Assembly: GCF_900107135.1 (NCBI RefSeq)
Contig: NZ_FNOV01000001.1
Location: 441,385-505,384 of the forward strand
Direction: 5' to 3'
Source of the DNA: Hymenobacter psychrophilus
GTDB lineage: Bacteria > Bacteroidota > Bacteroidia > Cytophagales > Hymenobacteraceae
Length of the DNA stretch: 64,000 nt
In this document: piece after piece, positions 55,404 to 63,318 of the stretch
Position numbering within the stretch: the stretch's first letter is position 1
Layout: every line of letters begins with the position of its first letter
Notes under the pieces: model-generated
Told to the model about the DNA's origin: nothing
The model's input: only the letters and a program-made list of their open reading frames with translations
Database searches by the model: none
Program-made: the position numbers and the translations under genes

Positions 55404-57443
55404 CTACTGCACGCCCGTCACCCGGAACTCGACGCGGCGGTTGAGGCGGCGGGTATTTTCCTGGGCGTTGCTGGCCCGCGGCTCGGCCCCGCCCAGGCCC
55501 ACCCCGCTGATGCGCTCAGGCGCCACGCCGCGCTTCACCAGGTAGGTTTTCACGGCCGCTACCCGGCGCTGACTCAGCTCCACGTTTTTCTGCGGGTCGC
55601 CCACGTTATCGGTGTGGCCGCGTAGCTCAATAGTGAGGCCAGGCGAGCCTGTAAGCAGTGTGGCCAGCGTATCGAGGGCCGGAAACGAGGTGGCGAGCAA
55701 CTCGCCCTGGCCGCGCGAGAACTGCACGTTTTCCAGCTCCAGCGTGGCGCCCACGCCGAGGGGCCGCAGCAGTACGTCCTGGGCATAGGGGCCGGCAGCA
55801 GCGGCAAAAGTGGTATCGAGGGGCACGTAGCCGGGCAGGCGCAGCTGGGCGGCGTAGAGGTTGCCGGGGCGGGCCGGAAAAACGAACGCGCCGCCAGCTG
55901 TGAGGGTCAGTGCCGTATCGGCGCGGGCCGAAACCGTAACGGGGCGCAGGCGCAGGCCGGCGCGGGGCAGCGGCTGCAGCGTTACGGCATCGAGCACCCG
56001 GCCCCGCCAGGGTGCCCGTACCAGCGCGGGCGCCGGCTCTTCGTCGGAGGCCGCCTTACGAAACAGGTTGCAGCCCGCCAGGTCGGTGTACACGCCCCGC
56101 CGAATGCGGGCCACCACCTTGGTTTCCAGATCTACCTGATAAATGGCTTTGGGCCCGGCCAGAAACAGTCGGCGGTTGCCAAACTCGTCGTTTTGCAGCA
56201 GAATGCCGCTGTAGCCGCCCCGCTCGGGCAGCCCGTCGAGGGGCTGAATATCGGGGGCCGGCTGGCGGCTGTCTATGTTGATGCGCAGCAGCGAGCCATC
56301 GGTACTGTATACCTGGTAGAGGGTGCGGCGGGCATCGAAGCAGAAGTTGGCGTGGGTGCCGGCGCCGGCAAAACCCAAGGCCCCGAAGTAACTGGCCCGC
56401 CGCAGCGGATCGGTGCTCCAGACGGTACTGACTTTGCTGCTGGCTGGGTTCACGCGCACCAGCAGGTTGCCGTCGGAGGTGCTGAAGTACAGGTCGCCCC
56501 GGTCATCAGTGCCGCCCGAAATCCAGACGCCGCCCGAGCCCTGGGCCGGCAGTTGCCAGCCAGTGTACTCGCCCCGGCGAGTGGCGGGGTTGTAGCGGTA
56601 TACGTACTCGGGGGCGTTGGTGGGGGCCTTGGTTACGGCGTACAGGCAGTTATCGAAGCCTTTGGCCAGGGCGTAGGACTGAAACGGCAGCACCCGCCGA
56701 TGAATGACGGGCGGCTGGGCCGGATCAAGACTCGAAAACTCGTGAATCGTGCGGCAGTCGTCTTCCCAGATGTCGTTGTTGATGCGCAGGGCCGCAATGC
56801 CGTAAAACTTATCGTCGCAGCCCTGGAGCGGCGGCGGTGGCGGCCGGCGGCTGGACGGCCCGGGGCTCACGAGCCGCAGCGAGGCCAGCAGCAGCTGCGC
56901 AGCCGCCCGGTGCGGGTCGGGGCCGTCGGGGCCGCGGTACTCGAGGCGGTATTCGTAGCCCTCGCGCCAGAGGCGGCGGCCCAGCACCCGCGTCCGCCGC
57001 CCGCCGGTAGGGCGGGGCGCATCGTCGTCGTAAGCGTAATCGTAGCGCAACTCCTGAAAACGGTCTTCGTCGCGCTCCTCCAGTCGGTACACCCGCGCAC
57101 GGGGCCGCCCCGCAGTCAGGTAGCGCCACACCGAGTCGAGTTGGCCGGCCTGCAGCAGGTTGAGGGCTTTGCGGTCGTCGGGCAGCGGGTGCAGGCTGAT
57201 GGTGGCCGTGGCGGGCGTGGTTTCCCAGTCGGGCCCCACATAAAACGTGGTGCGGTGGTTTTCGCCGGGCATCACTTGCCAGCCCGTGGGGTAGCCGAGC
57301 TGGTAGCCGCCGCGGGCATCAGTATACATCTGGCCGGAGGCGTCGCCCTGCGCCCGGGCAGCGTCAGGCGCAGCCAGCAGCAACAGCAGTAGTAATGGCA
57401 GCAGCCAAATCTTTTCCCAAGCCAAATACCCGAACCATGTCAT
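55404..57443 (-). CDS. OmpA-family outer-membrane protein with beta-propeller-like middle
   Basis: 679 aa. Signal peptide (residues ~14-31, ending ARAQ), a ~175-residue N-terminal domain (YPTGWQVMPGENHRT), a central ~260-residue region with repeated beta-strand units resembling a propeller (YVYRYNPATRRGEYTG, YFSTSDGNLLVRVN and YQVDLETKV), a short beta-sandwich, and a C-terminal OmpA domain (FSRGQGELLATSFPALDTLATLL and the peptidoglycan-binding ELRGHTDNVGD). It anchors the outer membrane to peptidoglycan. Two adjacent ATGs (57443, 57437) are possible starts. Confidence 0.88.
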   Translation of the reverse strand: MTWFGYLAWEKIWLLPLLLLLLLAAPDAARAQGDASGQMYTDARGGYQLGYPTGWQVMPGENHRTTFYVGPDWETTPATATISLHPLPDDRKALNLLQAGQLDSVWRYLTAGRPRARVYRLEERDEDRFQELRYDYAYDDDAPRPTGGRRTRVLGRRLWREGYEYRLEYRGPDGPDPHRAAAQLLLASLRLVSPGPSSRRPPPPPLQGCDDKFYGIAALRINNDIWEDDCRTIHEFSSLDPAQPPVIHRRVLPFQSYALAKGFDNCLYAVTKAPTNAPEYVYRYNPATRRGEYTGWQLPAQGSGGVWISGGTDDRGDLYFSTSDGNLLVRVNPASSKVSTVWSTDPLRRASYFGALGFAGAGTHANFCFDARRTLYQVYSTDGSLLRINIDSRQPAPDIQPLDGLPERGGYSGILLQNDEFGNRRLFLAGPKAIYQVDLETKVVARIRRGVYTDLAGCNLFRKAASDEEPAPALVRAPWRGRVLDAVTLQPLPRAGLRLRPVTVSARADTALTLTAGGAFVFPARPGNLYAAQLRLPGYVPLDTTFAAAAGPYAQDVLLRPLGVGATLELENVQFSRGQGELLATSFPALDTLATLLTGSPGLTIELRGHTDNVGDPQKNVELSQRRVAAVKTYLVKRGVAPERISGVGLGGAEPRASNAQENTRRLNRRVEFRVTGVQ

Positions 57444-57597
57444 TACCTCAAAAATAGGCAGCCGAGCCGGATGTTGCCGGTTCCGATTCGACGTATGCTG
57501 CCGGCCAGGTCTTCGGGCAGCAATGGGTACGCCTGCCAAGAGCGAATGGGCTGCCCCGGCCACGCTGGTTTGCCCCGCGAGCGGCAGGGTAATTGCT

Positions 57598-57605
57598 TAC
57601 CTTTG
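57598..57605 (+). promoter_or_regulatory. -7 promoter element
   Basis: TACCTTTG matches TAnnTTTG; 42 nt upstream of the next ATG. Confidence 0.5.
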
Positions 57606-57647
57606 CACTATTGCCCGCAGAATGCCTGCTTGCTTAAACTTACCCAT

Positions 57648-58208
57648 ATGAAGAAACTTCTCCTCCTTACCCTGTTGCTTTCGAGCACACTGGCTGCTTC
57701 GGCGCAGTACATGGCTGGCAAGCCCCGCAAAAAATACGCGTTTCCTAAGAAAGACGATGAGAGTACCTACGTACTTAACGTTACCAAGAACACCGACGAA
57801 GATGCCGAAGTAGATGCCTGCGTCACCCGCGTGGCCTACCTGCCCTATGCCGATCTGCTGGCCCAGATCAACGAGCTCAAGCGCATCAACAGCTGGGCCG
57901 ATACCACCTACCAGCGCCGCCTGAACCTACTGCCAGCCGGGGGTCAGCTTACCGTAACCATGTACCGGCGCGGCGCGAAAAATGCCGACCCTGGCTACCT
58001 GAGCCTGCTGGCCAAAAACAAAGCCGGCGAAGAACTGCTCAATCTGCCCGAGCTCGCCGCGGGCCAGGGCCGCTTCTGGAACCGCGACCTGTACATGAGC
58101 AAGCGCACTATACCATTTGTTAAAGTAGAGGGCGAGCAGGATGTGTTTCTGACTATCAATGATGCCAAGACCAAGCAAAACTTTGAGTACGTTATCAAAG
58201 CGCAGTAA
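57648..58208 (+). CDS. secreted hypothetical protein (186 aa)
   Basis: Not recognised. A signal peptide (KKLLLLTLLLSSTLAASAQ), then a lysine-rich mature domain with conserved-looking strands (AYLPYADLLAQINELKRIN, LLPAGGQLTVTMYRRG, RDLYMSKRTIPFVKVEG) and a final FEYVIKAQ. One Cys is present in the mature part. It is probably a periplasmic or surface protein. A -7 element and a strong terminator mark it as a single transcription unit. Confidence 0.75.
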   Translation: MKKLLLLTLLLSSTLAASAQYMAGKPRKKYAFPKKDDESTYVLNVTKNTDEDAEVDACVTRVAYLPYADLLAQINELKRINSWADTTYQRRLNLLPAGGQLTVTMYRRGAKNADPGYLSLLAKNKAGEELLNLPELAAGQGRFWNRDLYMSKRTIPFVKVEGEQDVFLTINDAKTKQNFEYVIKAQ

Positions 58209-58223
58209 CCTAGCATTATAACC

Positions 58224-58270
58224 AAATGCATAAGCCCCGTAATCCACTGGATTACGGGGCTTATACATTT
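58224..58270. terminator. terminator, 22-bp stem
   Basis: 58224-58245 with 58249-58270, one mismatch, 3-nt loop; between convergent genes. Confidence 0.85.
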
Positions 58271-58279
58271 GGGCATTAA

Positions 58280-58801
58280 CTAAATTACTTGTTTGCGCAG
58301 TTGCGCCCACTGCACGGCAATGATGGTTTTGGCATCCTCAAACGAAGCGGCAAAAAGTTCTTCCGCCGAAAACTCGACGGCCTCGATCTTCTCGCTTTCC
58401 TCGGCCAGCCCGCCGCCTGCGCCCGACTGGTGGCTGACTTCGGCGTAGTACACAGTAATCACCTCGGCACTGGTGCCGGGCGAGGGCAGGATGCGGGCAA
58501 TCTGCTCCAAGCGGTCCACGTCGTAGCCCAGCTCCTCCTGAATCTCGCGGCGGATGGCCTGGGCGGGCTCCTCCCCCGAATCCACCATGCCAGCGGCCAG
58601 CTCCACGATTTCTGCTTCCGGCCCGATGCGGTACTGGCGGGTGAGGATATACTGCTGGCTGCCAGTATGGCGCACCAGCGCAGCCACCGCCGTTCCTGGC
58701 TCGAACCGTTCCCGCTTTAAGACCTCCTCGCCATCCTGGACTCGTAATTGGCTGAGTTTATAGTGCCCGTCGTAGGCCAGGTGCTTGTCGATTACGTGCA
58801 T
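58280..58801 (-). CDS. NUDIX hydrolase (ADP-ribose/nucleoside-diphosphate-sugar type)
   Basis: 173 aa. The Nudix box starts GMVDSGEEPAQAIRRE and continues IQEELGYD (G-x5-E-x7-REUxEExGU), placing the catalytic Glu cluster near residues 70-92. Flanking residues (ILTRQYRIGPEAEIVELAAG) resemble ADP-ribose pyrophosphatase and GDP-mannose pyrophosphatase NudK. It cleaves nucleoside diphosphates linked to sugars, probably for housekeeping. The ATG at 58801 fits the family length. Confidence 0.92.
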   Translation of the reverse strand: MHVIDKHLAYDGHYKLSQLRVQDGEEVLKRERFEPGTAVAALVRHTGSQQYILTRQYRIGPEAEIVELAAGMVDSGEEPAQAIRREIQEELGYDVDRLEQIARILPSPGTSAEVITVYYAEVSHQSGAGGGLAEESEKIEAVEFSAEELFAASFEDAKTIIAVQWAQLRKQVI

Positions 58802-58934
58802 GAATTTCGTGGAAAATACAGATAAGGAAAAGGTGGCCGGCTATTTGATGCCTGAATCCGCAGCGGCCGGATGCCCTGCGCCGCGCCGGCGGGCCTATTA
58901 TACGTCTTTTGAGGCGCTGTAAGTTAAAAAGCCC

Positions 58935-58942
58935 GACCTTTG
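58935..58942 (+). promoter_or_regulatory. -7-like element of the DEAD-box helicase gene
   Basis: GACCTTTG differs from TAnnTTTG in the first base. It would place the leader's 5' end just before the hairpin at 58971-58986. Confidence 0.4.
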
Positions 58943-58970
58943 CCGGCGGATATATTCCCGTGTCATTTTC

Positions 58971-59000
58971 GCCGCCCCTTGGCGGCTGCTTTTTTCTTTT
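58971..59000 (+). promoter_or_regulatory. terminator-like hairpin and T-run in the helicase leader
   Basis: GCCGCC-CCTT-GGCGGC (58971-58986) followed by TGCTTTTTTCTTTT, 3 nt before the helicase start codon. It has the form of an intrinsic terminator, so it may act as an attenuator or a temperature-sensitive ribosome-blocking structure. Confidence 0.6.
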
Positions 59001-59002
59001 CG

Positions 59003-60397
59003 ATGTCGTTCGACGAACTCAACCTGATTGAGCCTATCCTCCGTGCCCTGCACGAGGAAGGTTACACTACCCCTACCCCTATTCAGCAGCAGGCCATTCC
59101 GCAAGTGCTGGAAGGCCACGACTTGCTGGGCATTGCCCAGACCGGCACCGGCAAAACGGCCGCCTTCACCGTGCCCATTCTTCAGATTCTGCACCAGACG
59201 GCGCAGGTAGAGCGTCACGCGCCCGGCCGCATCCGCTGTCTGGTACTCACGCCCACCCGCGAGCTGGCCATCCAGATCGGGGAAAGCTTTAAATCGTACG
59301 GCCGCCACCTGCCCAAGCTGCGCTCCACCGTTATTTTCGGAGGCGTGGGCCAGCACCCGCAGGTGCAGATCCTTAAGCGGGGCGTTGAAGTTTTGATTGC
59401 CACGCCCGGCCGTCTACTCGATTTGATGAGCCAGGGCTTCGTGGATTTGCGCAACGTGGAAGTGTTCGTGCTCGATGAAGCCGACCGCATGCTCGACATG
59501 GGCTTCATTCACGACATCAAGCGCATCCTGCCCAAGCTGCCCGCCAGCCGCCAGACGCTGTTCTTCTCGGCCACCATGCCGGGCCAGATTCAGGAGCTGG
59601 CTGGTAGCATTCTGCGACCCAACCCCGTGAAGGTGGCCGTTACGCCCGTATCGAGCACGGCCGAAACCGTGACGCAGGCCGTGTACATGGTCGATAAGAA
59701 CGACAAAGCCGACCTGCTCGAACACGTACTACAAGACAAAAACATCCGCCGGGTATTGGTATTCACGCGCACCAAGCACGGCGCCGATAAGGTGGTAAAA
59801 ACGCTGGCCAAGGCCAACATTCCGGCCGAAGCCATCCACGGCAATAAGTCGCAGAATCACCGCCAGCGGGCCCTGTCCAACTTCAAGGCCGGCTCGACCC
59901 GCGTGCTGGTAGCCACCGACATTGCCGCTCGCGGCATCGACGTAGATGAGCTGACGCACGTTATCAACTACGAAATCCCGAACGAGCCCGAAACCTACGT
60001 GCACCGCATTGGCCGCACCGGCCGCGCTGGCGCCGACGGTACGGCCCTCTCCTTCTGCGAAGATGAGGAGCGCGCCTATCTGCAGGATATTCAGAAGCTC
60101 ATCCGTCGGCAGGTACCGGTAGTGCAGAGCCATCCTTACGCCACTTCGGCCGTGCAGCCGGTGCCCCTCACCGGAGGGCCGCCCATTAAGCGCCCCAAGG
60201 GCCCAGCCGGTCGTCCGGCCCGGCCGGGTCGCGAGGGTGGCCAGCAGGGCGGCGGGCGCGGCCGTGAGGGCCAGCGGCCAACTGGCGGTGGCAGCCGTGA
60301 GGGTGGCCAGCGCAGCCAGACCAGCAGCCAAGCCGGCCGCGGGGAAAGCCAGCGCAGCCCGGCCAGCTCCGGTCGGGGGCGGGGTGGCAGCCGGTAG
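59003..60397 (+). CDS. DEAD-box ATP-dependent RNA helicase
   Basis: 464 aa, RhlE/CsdA-like. Q motif TPTPIQ (~24-29), motif I AQTGTGKT (~46-53), motif II DEAD (~157-160), SAT, and motif [10 protein letters not shown] are complete. A ~75-residue Gly/Arg/Gln-rich tail ([17 protein letters not shown] type) resembles RGG-type RNA-binding tails. It remodels RNA, probably in ribosome assembly or cold adaptation. The ATG at 59003 sits directly before the domain. The leader hairpin at 58971-59000 suggests control of its own expression. Confidence 0.95.
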   Translation: MSFDELNLIEPILRALHEEGYTTPTPIQQQAIPQVLEGHDLLGIAQTGTGKTAAFTVPILQILHQTAQVERHAPGRIRCLVLTPTRELAIQIGESFKSYGRHLPKLRSTVIFGGVGQHPQVQILKRGVEVLIATPGRLLDLMSQGFVDLRNVEVFVLDEADRMLDMGFIHDIKRILPKLPASRQTLFFSATMPGQIQELAGSILRPNPVKVAVTPVSSTAETVTQAVYMVDKNDKADLLEHVLQDKNIRRVLVFTRTKHGADKVVKTLAKANIPAEAIHGNKSQNHRQRALSNFKAGSTRVLVATDIAARGIDVDELTHVINYEIPNEPETYVHRIGRTGRAGADGTALSFCEDEERAYLQDIQKLIRRQVPVVQSHPYATSAVQPVPLTGGPPIKRPKGPAGRPARPGREGGQQGGGRGREGQRPTGGGSREGGQRSQTSSQAGRGESQRSPASSGRGRGGSR

Positions 60398-60416
60398 GCG
60401 CCGCACCACTTTTCCG

Positions 60417-60450
60417 GCTACTGCCGCATCGGCTTCGGCCGGGCAGTAGC
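60417..60450. terminator. hairpin 20 bp after the helicase
   Basis: GCTACTGCC (60417-60425) pairs with GGCAGTAGC (60442-60450); a nested GC-rich palindrome lies in the loop. Confidence 0.5.
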
Positions 60451-60465
60451 ACAACTCCTGATAGT

Positions 60466-60509
60466 AAAACCCCGTCGTTGCCCGTTTAGCGGGAGGCGGC
60501 GGGGTTTTT
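60466..60509 (+). terminator. intrinsic terminator
   Basis: AAAACCCCG (60466-60474) with CGGGGTTTT (60500-60508), then T-run. It is typical of the window's terminators. Confidence 0.7.
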
Positions 60510-60631
60510 GGCGTAAAATCAGCCGCCTATTTAGCCGGCCTTACACGCGGGGCGGCAAACAAAATAGCTGGCTGGCAGCTTAGTAGTGCATCTATACACC
60601 CGGCCCCGGGCCTCTCTTTTCTGTTCCGATT

Positions 60632-61111
60632 ATGGCTCAACGCACTCTTCCCGTCATCCAGGCCCTGCGCGACACCGCTCAGCGCCTCGCTACTCAGGCC
60701 CCCTACCAGTGGGGACATATGGGCAGCTGCAACTGCGGCCACCTGGCCCAGACCGTTACCAAGCTCACCAAGGCTGAAATCCATACCCGGGCTATGCAGC
60801 GCTACGGCGACTGGGAACGGCAATTGATTGACTACTGCCCCACCAGCGGTCTGCCGATTGATGCCACTATTGACGAGATGCTGGCCCTGGGCTTCAACCG
60901 GGCCGACCTGACGCACCTAGAGCGCCTCTCCGACCCGGCCATCCGGGCGGCTATTCCGTTTGAGCGCCGCAACGCGCTGCGCCACAACCAGCGCGACGAT
61001 GTGGTGCTCTACCTGCGTACCTGGGCCGGGCTGCTGGAGGCTGAACTGCTGGCCACTATTGAACTGCCCAGCTTGGTACCGGCAGTGGCTTTGGTAGCAG
61101 TAGGGGCATAG
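60632..61111 (+). CDS. conserved hypothetical protein with GxCNCGH motif
   Basis: 159 aa. The first third carries QWGHMGSCNCGHLAQTV, where a Cys-x-Cys and His could bind metal or a cluster. The rest is helical and acidic (YCPTSGLPIDATIDEMLALGF, RRNALRHNQRDDVVLYLRTW). It matches a Bacteroidota family of unknown function. It has its own leader and no close operon partner. Confidence 0.75.
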   Translation: MAQRTLPVIQALRDTAQRLATQAPYQWGHMGSCNCGHLAQTVTKLTKAEIHTRAMQRYGDWERQLIDYCPTSGLPIDATIDEMLALGFNRADLTHLERLSDPAIRAAIPFERRNALRHNQRDDVVLYLRTWAGLLEAELLATIELPSLVPAVALVAVGA

Positions 61112-61198
61112 GCCTAGAGAAGCTGCATCAGCAGAAGCATGAAAGCCCCGCCGGCAGCTGCCGGCGGGGCTTTCGTTATACCATATTTTCGGCCTGTA

Positions 61199-61369
61199 TT
61201 AGTAGTTGACGTTGCTGCGCTGCGCCTCACGGTACTGCTCGGTGCGGTGGTCACGCTTGTAGGCCGCATCGGCATTGGGGTCCTGCTCCGGATCGGGTGC
61301 CTGGGTGCAGGAGGACAGAATCAGCGAAGCGCCAGCGGCGAGGAGAACGAGCAGACGAAGGTTTTTCAT
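61199..61369 (-). CDS. small lipoprotein (56 aa)
   Basis: Not recognised; only 56 residues. The N-terminus MKNLRLLVLLAAGASLILSS-C is a typical lipoprotein signal with lipobox LSSC (Cys at 21). The mature 36 residues are hydrophilic (TQAPDPEQDPNADAAYK, then HRTEQYREAQRSN and NY at the end). Translation is open from ATG to TAA and a textbook promoter lies immediately upstream, so it is probably a real gene that a simple length filter would miss. Confidence 0.7.
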   Translation of the reverse strand: MKNLRLLVLLAAGASLILSSCTQAPDPEQDPNADAAYKRDHRTEQYREAQRSNVNY

Positions 61370-61373
61370 AGCC

Positions 61374-61405
61374 CAAAGGTACGCACCAGACCTAAACCGG
61401 GCAAA
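61374..61405 (-). promoter_or_regulatory. promoter of the small lipoprotein gene
   Basis: On the minus strand: TTTG (61402-61405), a 20-nt spacer and TACCTTTG (61374-61381), an exact match to the Bacteroidota consensus. TACCTTTG ends 4 nt before the ATG, so the message would have almost no leader. Confidence 0.7.
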
Positions 61406-62275
61406 TCCATCCTTATCCGCCTACCGTACCTTATTTCGAACTCGATGATATGGCATTATAACGAATGTAAACCGCTCACTCGTTTTGGAGTGAGGCCTTT
61501 TCGACTGGTCAGGGAATTTACAATTAACAACCGATCAACAGTACTACCACTGGCTTTTATAGTGCATGTTTCAAAGCTTAGCTACGATTACCCACTGAGG
61601 CTGCTTGGCTTTTGTACTACTTACCGCATACCATTAGGTTTCTCTTAACTCGCTAAGCTTATTAGCGCCACCCAAGCATTAGCAAGTAGCACTATGCAGT
61701 CTTGGCAGGTCGACAACTTCATTAGCAAGCAGTGGCAATAGCGGGCTGTAATTGAAGAGCCGTATTTCGATTTTTCAAGATGTAGCTATTAGCATATGAG
61801 CGCAGTCCCTAAACGCGACCTACAACCTCCATCCTAAGTTTATCCTAACGCTCAATTGTGTTTGATTGATAGTGTCTTACAAAATTCAAAAGCCAAAGCC
61901 TAGTAATGATCTTAGCAGAACAAAAATCAAAACAATTTCAAGATTATAGAGTATTTGCCCGGGCAGCAAACCCAGTGATATTCCCTTGGACTGACACCGG
62001 CTACTGACCGGCATATATGCGTACTGACAAATTGCACTCCGGCAGTAACTAATCTATCGTAGAGCCTTGAGTGGCGTTGGGTGAAAGCGCTGATCTGCAG
62101 GTATCCCTACAGTGCGTAACAGATAATACATAGACACTTAGCCCCTTCCTGCCTGCATATCCAGGAACCTGATGAATGCCCGGTATCGGTCGTATGTTGC
62201 CCGTTTTAGGTGCCCAACTACTGCGCCGGCAGCATACCAGCTCAGGATGCAGCGACTGGGACAGCTGCCTTAAGA
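61406..62275. other. 870-bp AT-richer gap without a convincing gene
   Basis: No supported gene on either strand. A 33-codon ORF at 61906-62007 exists but is weak. The composition is visibly more AT-rich than the flanks, similar to the left edge. It may contain the remnant of lost genes. Confidence 0.5.
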
Positions 62276-62860
62276 TTATCCCTCAGCTTCGGGCCGGAAA
62301 TCGGTGAATGTGCCATCTTGGTAGAAGAGCACTATCCGCCGGATACTCTTGCCCGGTTCTGCCAGCGCATAGGCCAAGTTGGCTCCCGCACGCGTAGCAG
62401 AAGACGTAGCAGCAGGCGTAGCGGATGGTGCGGGAGCCACTGCACGGGGCTGAGTGGGTGTTTTAGGGGTCTCTACGGGCTCCGTAGCAGCGGCAGTAGG
62501 TTGTGGAGCAGCTTCGGGGGCCATAGCGGGTGCCGGGGCCACTGCTGGCGCCGGTTCGGTGGCCGGCTGGACGCGTGGGGCTGGCTGCCCAGGAGATAAT
62601 GCTGCCGGACCAGGATTAACAGTGGCTTTTGTGGCATCTGCTGCCACCTGACGCTCCAGCATCGGTCCGGCCCCATTTAGCAGCCAGCTAAGCGAGAGGT
62701 CGGGGAAGGCGGCAATGATCTTCTGCACCACCTCCAGGCTGGGCTTGTTGCGGCCGCTCAGAAGATGGCTCACTACGGGCCTGGATACGCCAATGGCATC
62801 GGCAAATTGCGAGGAGCTGAGTTCCCGCACCTGCAACAACTCCTGAATCCGGTCGAGCAT
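62276..62860 (-). CDS. XRE-type helix-turn-helix protein with Ala/Pro-rich linker (second member)
   Basis: 194 aa. Residues ~3-65 form an XRE HTH (LDRIQELLQVRELSSSQFADAIGVSRPVVSHLLSG split over two helices, then LSWLLNGAGPM). The middle ~90 residues are Ala/Pro/Thr-rich and the C-terminal ~30 carry a short ordered strand segment (SIRRIVLFYQDGTFTDF). It shares HTH-GxGPM-linker architecture with the protein at 2283-2936, but differs at the C-terminus. Start chosen at the ATG 62860. GTTTACAA and TTGTAAAC half-sites lie near 62875 and 62973 and may bind it. Confidence 0.8.
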   Translation of the reverse strand: MLDRIQELLQVRELSSSQFADAIGVSRPVVSHLLSGRNKPSLEVVQKIIAAFPDLSLSWLLNGAGPMLERQVAADATKATVNPGPAALSPGQPAPRVQPATEPAPAVAPAPAMAPEAAPQPTAAATEPVETPKTPTQPRAVAPAPSATPAATSSATRAGANLAYALAEPGKSIRRIVLFYQDGTFTDFRPEAEG

Positions 62861-63218
62861 AAGTAATTTAACTGGTTTACAAATGTAGCCATTCAACACA
62901 AACTAATGATTGCCCCGCCGGCTGGCGACAACCCATTACACCCTGTTAACACCTGTAATATTGATAGTCTTTTGTAAACAATATTAATCATCATAGAATC
63001 ACACTTAACAACTGTTACTAGCATGTGATTTTTCGTCTTCGCTCCTCTCTGGGTAAGCAGCGGGAGATGTACGCGAGTTTGGGTGTTCGAGCGGATGGTT
63101 ATGCTCCCGCTATTCGTCGCCTTTGGCTTCTTCCTCACCTCCACCACTACTACCTGCTAGCCTCCTTTCCAGAGTGAAGCCGGGATGTTTATGGCTGACA
63201 TTGATTCGCCGCTACCTG
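62861..63218. other. upstream region of the second XRE-type gene
   Basis: 358 bp with no gene. GTTTACAA (about 62875) and TTGTAAAC (about 62973) are inverted 8-bp half-sites, and GTTACTAG (about 63015) recurs upstream of the first XRE-type gene at about 2946. Confidence 0.4.
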
Positions 63219-63221
63219 ACA

Positions 63222-63265
63222 TCAAAAAAGTCCCCCGCCCTGCGCTTGTCGCGGGGCGGGGGACT
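63222..63265 (-). terminator. terminator of the L,D-transpeptidase gene
   Basis: Perfect 12-bp stem (63229-63240 with 63254-63265) with a T-run on the minus strand side. Confidence 0.75.
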
Positions 63266-63318
63266 CTCACTGACTGTCTGGTGTCCGTTAGGCGGCTGCC
63301 CCTGGGGCAGACACGGGC

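Noticed and set aside
61906..62007. 33-codon ORF in the AT-rich gap
   Set aside because: Too short, no domain, no promoter-like element in position.
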